Positions 58,087 through 64,000 of a DNA stretch of 64,000 nucleotides are shown in pieces. Both the position numbers and the translations under genes were made by a program. Numbering within the stretch: the first letter of the stretch is position 1; each line of letters begins with the position of its first letter. This DNA is from Xanthomonas fragariae (GTDB lineage: Bacteria; Pseudomonadota; Gammaproteobacteria; Xanthomonadales; Xanthomonadaceae). Under the pieces are notes generated by a model. The model saw nothing but the letters and a program-made list of their open reading frames with translations, did not search any database and had not been told where the DNA came from. The stretch spans positions 3,877,501 through 3,941,500 of the forward strand of contig NZ_CP071955.1 of assembly GCF_017603965.1 (NCBI RefSeq), written 5' to 3'.

Positions 58087-59223
58087 CTAGGGATTGCGGG
58101 TATAGCGACCGTGCTCGGTGACCACGTCTCCCTCCAGTTCCATAATCAGTAGCATGGAGGACAGCGCGGCAGCCGTCAATCCGGTGCGTTGCACCAATGT
58201 ATCCATAGGGGTTGGGTCGTAGCCCAGTGCTTGCCACAAGCGATGGTAGTCGGGGTCCGAACGCGAAGAAGTGGCTTTCGGCGTTGCTCTGGTCAACTCG
58301 GTGGGGGCGGCCAGACGCTCGCGCAAGGCGGCGGCCAATTCGCCTGACAGCAGGCCCAGGCCGTCGATGATTTGGGCAGGTTCCTGTGCAAGGGTGGCGC
58401 CTTGCCGGATCAAGTGATGGCAACCGCGCGCGAGCGGATTGTGCAGCGAGCCGGGCAAGGCGAATACCTCGCGCCCAGCCTCGGCCGCCAGACGCGCGGT
58501 GATCAGCGCACCCGAGCGCATCGCCGCTTCGACTACCAAGGTGCCCAAGGCCAGCCCGGCAATGATCCGGTTGCGGGCCGGGAAGTGCGCCGCAACCGGC
58601 TTGGTCCCGGGCAGGTACTCGCTAACCACTACCCCGCGTGCAGCGATGCGGTCGCGCAAGCGGTGATGGTTCGCGGGGTAGGCCACATCGGCGCCGGTGC
58701 CGACCACCGCTAAGGTGATGCCGTCAGGGCAAGAAAGTGCAGCCTCGTGTGCGACCGCATCCACGCCTGCCGCCATGCCGCTGACGATGCCCAGCCCGGC
58801 GCTCGCCAGACTGGAGGCGAACGCGCGGGTGTGGTCGCGACCTCCCGCGGTGGCCGTGCGGCTACCAACCACCGCGACGGCCGGATGCCACAGCGCATTT
58901 GGGTCGCCGTCGACGAACAACGCCAGTGGCGGATTGGCGATATGGCGCAGCAGGGCCGGGTAGTCCGGATCGTGCCAACCGATCACGTGATGCTGTGGCT
59001 GCTCGCACCAGCGCAACGCTGTGTCCAGCGTTTGTTCCTCAGGTGTTTGCAGGTTCGCCAATTGGACCTCGTTGCAGCCAGCGGCGCGCCAGACATCCGG
59101 CCCGGCCGCCAGGATCCCGGCTGGTGAAGCGAAAGACGTCAGTAGCGCACGGCGTGGCAGGGTACGGCCACCAGCCAGGAGCAGTATCAAAAGTGCACGC
59201 AAATCGGGAGCGGTCAGGGCCAT
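58087..59223 (-). CDS. dprA: DNA processing protein DprA
   Basis: A 378-aa protein that loads RecA on incoming single-stranded DNA during natural transformation. The Rossmann core has [20 protein letters not shown] and [19 protein letters not shown]; an N-terminal helix-hairpin-like part and a C-terminal winged helix ([20 protein letters not shown]) complete the family layout. Intact. Confidence 0.95.
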   Translation of the reverse strand: MALTAPDLRALLILLLAGGRTLPRRALLTSFASPAGILAAGPDVWRAAGCNEVQLANLQTPEEQTLDTALRWCEQPQHHVIGWHDPDYPALLRHIANPPLALFVDGDPNALWHPAVAVVGSRTATAGGRDHTRAFASSLASAGLGIVSGMAAGVDAVAHEAALSCPDGITLAVVGTGADVAYPANHHRLRDRIAARGVVVSEYLPGTKPVAAHFPARNRIIAGLALGTLVVEAAMRSGALITARLAAEAGREVFALPGSLHNPLARGCHHLIRQGATLAQEPAQIIDGLGLLSGELAAALRERLAAPTELTRATPKATSSRSDPDYHRLWQALGYDPTPMDTLVQRTGLTAAALSSMLLIMELEGDVVTEHGRYTRNP

Positions 59224-59247
59224 GCATCCAGCCTAGGCTGCAAACGA

Positions 59248-59271
59248 CGACGGCGCCCTCAGGCGCCGTCG
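59248..59271 (-). terminator. Stem-loop between the LysM gene and dprA
   Basis: CGACGGCGCC, loop CTCA, GGCGCCGTCG: perfect 10-bp stem 26 bp after the LysM gene stop on the minus strand. The following T content (TCGTTTG) is weak. Confidence 0.55.
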
Positions 59272-59297
59272 CGTTACCACATCGGATTTTACCGCGC

Positions 59298-60434
59298 TTA
59301 CCGCGCGTCTGGATGCTTGACGAAATAACCCAGGCCGGTCGGCTTGACGCTTTCCATCACCAACGCATAGCTGACCTTGTCGAAGGTGCGGAACACCATC
59401 GCATGCGAGGCGTATTCGTCGGGCAGCCCAACGGTGGAGCCGGCCGGGCCGCTGAAGTCATCATCGGTTCGCGAGAAGCGCGAGTGCTTGATCCGGTCGC
59501 TGACCGTGCGGCCTTTGCGCCAGATCGAGAACACCGTGCCGTTGTTGATGCCTTCGCGTGCGCCGCCGGAGATGGCGATCACGTCGCGCGTACCGCCGAC
59601 GGTGAACGCATCGGAGATGGCCAGCACGCGCAACTCGGTCCGCAATGCCTGTTCCGACGGCGGATGCGGAATGAACTGCAGATCGTACGGCTGCGCTTCG
59701 ACTGCGACGATGCGATCGCCGGCCCGCACTTCGCGACCGCTGTCCTGCAACAGCAGCGTTGCCGCCTTGGAGTTGCCGCCCGCTGCACTGCGGGTGATGG
59801 TGCCGACGTTGACCTGCGCCATTTCATAGCCGAGGAACTCGCCACGCGTGCTCGGCGCGATGTAGTCCTTCCAGACGTTGCCGGAGCCAGCAGTGATATC
59901 GCCGGCCGCATCCAGGTCCTCGTTGTGTTTGGGCAGGCTGAACTTCACCGTCGGGCGTACCACTGCAAAGCGCTGACCCGGCTGTGCGCCTTCCAGACCA
60001 ACCACGTAGGCAACCTGGCCGGTGGTGGCACGCGAACGCCCGCCTTCCAGACCAACCACATACGGCAAGCCGTCGACGTTGTCGGTCACGCGCTGACTCT
60101 TCAAAAATGGCTCGACCTCTGCCAACGGAATCGCGTTGATCGGTGCTTCCTGACGCGGGCCGGGCTGAACAGTGCCCTTAGCGACGCGGTCCAGGTAGGC
60201 CAGGCTGATCACGTCACCCGGATAGATCAGATGCGGATTCTCGATCTGCGGATTGGCTTGCCAGATTTCCGGCCACAGCCACGGTTTTCGCATAAAACGC
60301 CCAGCGATGTCCCAAAGGGTATCCCCCTTGCGGACCACGTAAGTATCTGGATGTTCGCCCACCGCTTGCGCCGCAGCGTAGGTCGCGACGGTCAGCATCG
60401 CCACGGCGACGACCGTACGAAATCGGTTCAACAT
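59298..60434 (-). CDS. LysM-domain secreted protein
   Basis: A 378-aa protein with a signal peptide (VVAVAMLTVATYAAAQ) and one LysM domain (about residues 30-80: TYVVRKGDTLWDIAGRFMRK, PHLIYPGDVISL) that binds peptidoglycan. The rest has no named domain. A short internal duplication gives YVVGLEGG and YVVGLEGA 18 residues apart, matched by repeated DNA near 59990 and 60045. Such genes are commonly found divergent from def near dprA, as here. Confidence 0.9.
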   Translation of the reverse strand: MLNRFRTVVAVAMLTVATYAAAQAVGEHPDTYVVRKGDTLWDIAGRFMRKPWLWPEIWQANPQIENPHLIYPGDVISLAYLDRVAKGTVQPGPRQEAPINAIPLAEVEPFLKSQRVTDNVDGLPYVVGLEGGRSRATTGQVAYVVGLEGAQPGQRFAVVRPTVKFSLPKHNEDLDAAGDITAGSGNVWKDYIAPSTRGEFLGYEMAQVNVGTITRSAAGGNSKAATLLLQDSGREVRAGDRIVAVEAQPYDLQFIPHPPSEQALRTELRVLAISDAFTVGGTRDVIAISGGAREGINNGTVFSIWRKGRTVSDRIKHSRFSRTDDDFSGPAGSTVGLPDEYASHAMVFRTFDKVSYALVMESVKPTGLGYFVKHPDAR

Positions 60435-60565
60435 GAGTGCCTTCTTGCCTGATTCCCCAACAGGTCCTCGGACTATAGTCCAGAAACCGGGGTGCCACGC
60501 AAGCGTTGCGCTAGAATGGCACCGTCTTGCCGGCGCAGCGCCGGTGTTTCCAGACCGGTAATCCC

Positions 60566-61078
60566 ATGGCTTTGCTCCCTATTCTCGAATTTCCCGACCC
60601 GCGGCTGCGTACCAAGGCAGTGCCTGTCGATGCTGCCGAGGTTACCAGCCCGGCGTTTCAGGCGTTGCTCGACGACATGTTCCAGACCATGTACGAGGCG
60701 CCCGGCATCGGCCTGGCTGCCAGTCAGGTGGACGTGCATAAGCGTTTCATGGTGATCGACGTCAGCGACGAGAAAAACCTCCCGCGAGTGTTCATCAATC
60801 CGGAAATCGTGAGCAAGCAAGGCGAGCAGCTGTATCAGGAAGGCTGCCTCTCGGTGCCGGGCATCTATGCCGATGTCAGCCGCGCCGATGCAATCACGGT
60901 GGGTTATTTCGACCGTCAGGGGCAGGCGCAGGAACTGAGCACCGACGGCCTGCTGGCGGTGTGCATCCAGCATGAAATCGACCATCTGGACGGCAAGTTG
61001 TTCGTGGATTATCTGTCGCCGCTCAAGCGCGAGATGGTGCGCAAGAAGCTGGCCAAACAGCGCAAGCATGTGGCCTGA
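60566..61078 (+). CDS. def: Peptide deformylase
   Basis: A 170-aa metalloprotease that removes the formyl group from new proteins. All three motifs are present: [15 protein letters not shown] and HEIDHLDG with the metal ligands Cys and two His. ATG 60566 gives [20 protein letters not shown]. It precedes fmt, the enzyme that adds the formyl group. Confidence 0.96.
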   Translation: MALLPILEFPDPRLRTKAVPVDAAEVTSPAFQALLDDMFQTMYEAPGIGLAASQVDVHKRFMVIDVSDEKNLPRVFINPEIVSKQGEQLYQEGCLSVPGIYADVSRADAITVGYFDRQGQAQELSTDGLLAVCIQHEIDHLDGKLFVDYLSPLKREMVRKKLAKQRKHVA

Positions 61079-61437
61079 CGGCTGGGATTGGGGAGTCGGG
61101 ATTGGAAAAGCGGGTTTTCTGACCGGTTACCGACTCCGTTGTTGCCAATCTCCAATCGGGAATCCCAATTCAATGTTGCGCGTGTCTTGAGGGGTATGGC
61201 GCATGCGTTCATTGCGACGCGCGGTCCGCGTGCCCAGATGGGTCTGAAAGCCGGCATTGATTCAGGATTGGACAAGCCATTTCCCGCAGAAAGCACCGGG
61301 TCTGGCGCCAATCGCGTCGGATCCGCCCTTGCGAATCCCAACTCCCGAATCCCGGCCTTACCGTTACGCCGAGTCTCACCCCGGTCGCCGCATCCGCCGT
61401 TGCGAATACCAAGTCTCCACTTTCGAATCCCCGCTCA
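61079..61437. other. Spacer between def and fmt with simple GGGATTGG-type sequence
   Basis: About 360 bp. GGGATTGGGGAGTCGGGATTGG near 61085 has partial inverted partners (CCAATCTCCAATCGGGAATC) near 61148, so a long weak stem is possible. No gene supported. Confidence 0.45.
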
Positions 61438-62361
61438 ATGAAAATCGTATTTTCCGGTACGCCGGATTTCGCCGTCGCTTCGTTGCGCGCTGCCGCGCTG
61501 CGGCATGAAGTGGTTGCTGTCTATACCCAACCGGATCGACCTGCCGGCCGCGGTCGTGGGCTGACGCCGTCGCCGGTCAAGCTGGAAGCAATCGCGCGTG
61601 GCATTCCGGTGTTCCAACCGCAGACCCTGCGTTCGCCCGAGGCGTTGGCCACACTGCGTGCGCTCAATGCCGATTTGATGGTGGTGGTTGCCTACGGTTT
61701 GATCCTGCCCAAGGCCGTGCTGGCCGCGCCAACCCATGGCTGCTGGAACGTGCATGCTTCGCTCCTGCCGCGCTGGCGTGGCGCCGCGCCGATCCAGCGC
61801 GCGATCGAGGCCGGCGATACCGAAACCGGGGTGTGCCTGATGCAGATGGAAGCCGGTTTGGATACCGGCCCGGTGCTGCTGTCGCAACGGCTGGAAATCG
61901 GCGAGCAGGAAACCGGCGGGCAGCTGCACGATCGCCTGGCCGCGCTGGGCGCGCAGGTGCTGTCCGATGGCCTGGGTTTGCTGCGTGCCGGCATTCGCCC
62001 GGTCGCGCAACCGCAGCCTGCCGAAGGCGTGACCTACGCGCACAAGTTGGACAAAGCGCAAGCACGCCTGGATTGGGCACAGCCGGCACAGGAACTGGCG
62101 CGGCGCGTGCGTGCATTCAATCCGTGGCCGGTGGCCGAGGCGATCCTGGCAGGCGAGCGCGTGCGCTTGCATGGCGCGGTGGCGCTGGATCTGGCCCACC
62201 AGCAGCCGCCGGGCAGGTTGCTCGCGGCCAGCAAGCAGGGCATCGACATCGCCTGCGGTGAGGGCGCGTTGCAGGTGCGCGTTTTGCAGCGCGAGGGCGG
62301 TAAGGCGATCACTGCTGCCGATTACCTCAACGCGCGTCGCGATCTCCCGGCGCTGCGCTGA
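61438..62361 (+). CDS. fmt: Methionyl-tRNA formyltransferase
   Basis: A 307-aa enzyme that formylates initiator Met-t[23 protein letters not shown] at the start and [20 protein letters not shown] with the catalytic Asn/His region are characteristic. Its TGA shares one base with the ATG of rsmB. Confidence 0.96.
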   Translation: MKIVFSGTPDFAVASLRAAALRHEVVAVYTQPDRPAGRGRGLTPSPVKLEAIARGIPVFQPQTLRSPEALATLRALNADLMVVVAYGLILPKAVLAAPTHGCWNVHASLLPRWRGAAPIQRAIEAGDTETGVCLMQMEAGLDTGPVLLSQRLEIGEQETGGQLHDRLAALGAQVLSDGLGLLRAGIRPVAQPQPAEGVTYAHKLDKAQARLDWAQPAQELARRVRAFNPWPVAEAILAGERVRLHGAVALDLAHQQPPGRLLAASKQGIDIACGEGALQVRVLQREGGKAITAADYLNARRDLPALR

Positions 62362-63671
62362 TGTCGGCCGATACCGCGACCGCTGGCGTTGCCTCGCGCC
62401 TGGCTGCGGCACGGGTGCTGACGGCAGTGTTCGATCAGGGTCGCTCGTTGAAGGCCGAACTGGCTGCGACCTTGCCCGGCGTGAGCGATCCGCGTGACCG
62501 CGCGTTAGTGGAGGCGATCTGTTTTGCGGTGATACGCCGCCACCCAGCCTACGACGTCGCATTGCGGCAGTGGCTGGAGCGCCCGTTGCCGCGACGCGAT
62601 GCCGAACTCAAGGCGTTGCTGATGACCGGCTTCGCCCAGCTCGATGTGCTGCAACTACCCGCGCATGCGTCACTGTCGGCCACCGTGGACGCGTGCCGCG
62701 CGCTCGGCCGGCCGCGTCAGGCCGGCATGGTCAACGCGGTCCTGCGGCGCGCGCAGCGCGAAGGGTTTCCGGCGGTATCGGCCGATGCCGGCTGGCCATC
62801 GTGGCTTCGCAAGCAACTGCGTGCGGACTGGGGCGATCACGCCGAGACCATTTTTGTAGCGAGTGCGCAGGTAGCACCGATGTGGCTGCGTGTGCAGCGC
62901 TCGCGTACCGACCCCGCCGCTTACGTTGCACGTCTGGCCGAACTGGGTATCGGCGCGCAGACCGATACAACGTTGCCGGACGCGGTGCGCCTGCACAACG
63001 CGGTGCCGGTGAACCAGTTGCCGGGCTTTGCCCAAGGCGATGTCTCGGTGCAGGACGGTTCTGCGCAGCAGGTGGCCGATGCGCTGACGCTGACCCCATC
63101 GGCGCGCGTGCTCGATGCCTGCGCTGCGCCCGGCGGCAAAGCGGCGCATCTGTTGGAACGCCATCCCGGTTTGCAGCTCACCGCGCTGGACGTGGATGCG
63201 CGCCGACTGGAACGCGTGCAGCAGACCTTGCGGCGAACCGTACCGAGCGCGCAGGTGGCACTGCATGCCGCCGATACCGCCGATACAGAAGCTTGGTGGG
63301 ACGGGCAGCGGTTTGATGCGGTGTTGCTGGACGCTCCCTGTTCGGCCACCGGTGTGGTGCGGCGTCAGCCCGACGTGTTGCTACATCGCCGCGCCGACGA
63401 TATCGATGCCTTGTCTGGACTGCAGGCGCGCCTGCTCGATGCGACCTGGCGCACGCTACGGCCGGGCGGGCAGTTGCTCTACACCACCTGCTCGCTGCTT
63501 GCGCGCGAGAACAAAGCGCAGGTCGAGTCGTTTCTGCAGCGCACCCCGGATGCACAGGCGCGGCCGTTGGCTGCGCAGTTCGGTCATGCAGCAGGTCCGG
63601 GGCGTCAGCGGTTTCCAGGCGAGCAGCACTGCGACGGATTTTTCTACGCGCTTTTGCTAAAAGCCTCTTGA
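62361..63671 (+). CDS. rsmB: 16S rRNA (cytosine-967-C5) methyltransferase RsmB
   Basis: A 436-aa protein with an N-terminal NusB-like RNA-binding domain and a C-terminal SAM-dependent domain: [15 protein letters not shown] (SAM binding), [15 protein letters not shown] and [12 protein letters not shown] with the two catalytic cysteines. Coupled to fmt. Intact. Confidence 0.95.
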   Translation: MSADTATAGVASRLAAARVLTAVFDQGRSLKAELAATLPGVSDPRDRALVEAICFAVIRRHPAYDVALRQWLERPLPRRDAELKALLMTGFAQLDVLQLPAHASLSATVDACRALGRPRQAGMVNAVLRRAQREGFPAVSADAGWPSWLRKQLRADWGDHAETIFVASAQVAPMWLRVQRSRTDPAAYVARLAELGIGAQTDTTLPDAVRLHNAVPVNQLPGFAQGDVSVQDGSAQQVADALTLTPSARVLDACAAPGGKAAHLLERHPGLQLTALDVDARRLERVQQTLRRTVPSAQVALHAADTADTEAWWDGQRFDAVLLDAPCSATGVVRRQPDVLLHRRADDIDALSGLQARLLDATWRTLRPGGQLLYTTCSLLARENKAQVESFLQRTPDAQARPLAAQFGHAAGPGRQRFPGEQHCDGFFYALLLKAS

Positions 63672-63720
63672 TCGCGCGCTGAGTGTAGCGCTCCACCTTT
63701 TGCGTCCATTGCGGCCCGAC

Positions 63721-64000
63721 ATGCTCAAGACCCGTGCTTCCAAAGATTTCTGGCTGCTGGCCATCACCGCTGTGTTGGTGATCGGCGCAGGCCTGGGCTT
63801 GCGTGACCCGTGGCCGGCGGATGAGCCGCGCTTTGCGCTGGTCGCCAAGCAGATGGTGTCCAGTGGTGACTGGCTGTTCCCGCATCGCGGCAACGAGCTG
63901 TATTCGGACAAACCGCCGATGCTGATGTGGCTGCAGGCGCTGTGCTACACGCTGCTGGGCAATTGGCGGGTGGCCTTCCTGCTGCCGTCGCTGCTGGCCG
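63721..64000 (+). CDS. ArnT/PMT-type membrane glycosyltransferase, N-terminal part
   Basis: The first 93 codons, running off the window. After a first membrane helix (FWLLAITAVLVIGAGLGL) comes RDPWPADEPRFALVAKQMVS, the D-E-xR motif of GT-C glycosyltransferases in the first periplasmic loop, and YSDKPPMLMWLQALCY. Members transfer sugars from polyprenyl phosphate to lipid A or other acceptors; the exact acceptor cannot be told from this part. Confidence 0.85.
   Translation, partial: MLKTRASKDFWLLAITAVLVIGAGLGLRDPWPADEPRFALVAKQMVSSGDWLFPHRGNELYSDKPPMLMWLQALCYTLLGNWRVAFLLPSLLA

Overview
The window looks like the chromosome of a plant-associated Xanthomonas. Supporting signs are the high GC, a complete non-phosphorylating L-fucose pathway with an L-fuconate dehydratase, an order of TamA/TamB, TopA, TsaC, Smg, DprA, Def, Fmt and RsmB typical of the group, a very large XopZ/HopAS1-like type III effector candidate, and many insertion-sequence remnants. 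The number of broken genes would suit an IS-rich lineage such as X. oryzae, but the species cannot be fixed from sequence alone. No rRNA, tRNA or CRISPR array was seen.

Region by region. 1-6.4 kb: start of exonuclease III, then an acetate block with actP and its DUF485 partner, a collapsed DcaP-type porin, acs, and a CrbR/ErdR-like response regulator. 6.8-14.8 kb: L-fucose catabolism (five-gene operon on +, transporter and mutarotase on -, IclR regulator) with a perfect inverted repeat between the divergent genes. 15-15.8 kb: mntP behind a yybP-ykoY Mn riboswitch. 16.1-16.5 kb: an avidin-family protein with all main biotin contacts. 16.6-22.6 kb: a decayed KfrA-like gene and a decayed two-gene RHS/YD-repeat locus. 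22.7-24.7 kb: a CrbS/MxtR-like hybrid kinase that has lost most of its transporter-like sensor domain. 25-28.1 kb: a wrecked glycosyl hydrolase-like gene, a GPH sugar symporter and gluconokinase. 28.7-30.4 kb: a periplasmic PQQ-type propeller protein. 30.7-34.9 kb: the large effector candidate. 35.5-40.6 kb: two defective IS5-type elements bracket a low-GC island. 40.9-46.5 kb: tamB and tamA. 46.7-49.5 kb: a TonB-dependent receptor. 49.7-53.5 kb: small secreted proteins and nested IS debris. 53.6-64 kb: housekeeping genes.

The most interesting object is the low-GC island at 36.9-39.0 kb. It holds a 36-codon peptide gene, a terminator-like hairpin, and two translationally coupled genes whose products (293 and 309 aa) look distantly related to each other and carry His/Asp motifs of metal-dependent double-stranded beta-helix (cupin / 2OG-oxygenase-like) enzymes. 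This has the form of a small RiPP (modified peptide) system. It lies between two directly repeated IS copies, and the whole block splits a 142-bp repeat with a 6-bp target duplication, as expected for a composite transposon that has since lost mobility.

A second theme is decay of the acetate-sensing circuit: porin and sensor domain are deleted while acs, actP and the regulator are intact. A third is an unnamed 142-bp MITE-like repeat with 17-bp terminal inverted repeats, found in five places and twice starting directly after a TGA stop codon.
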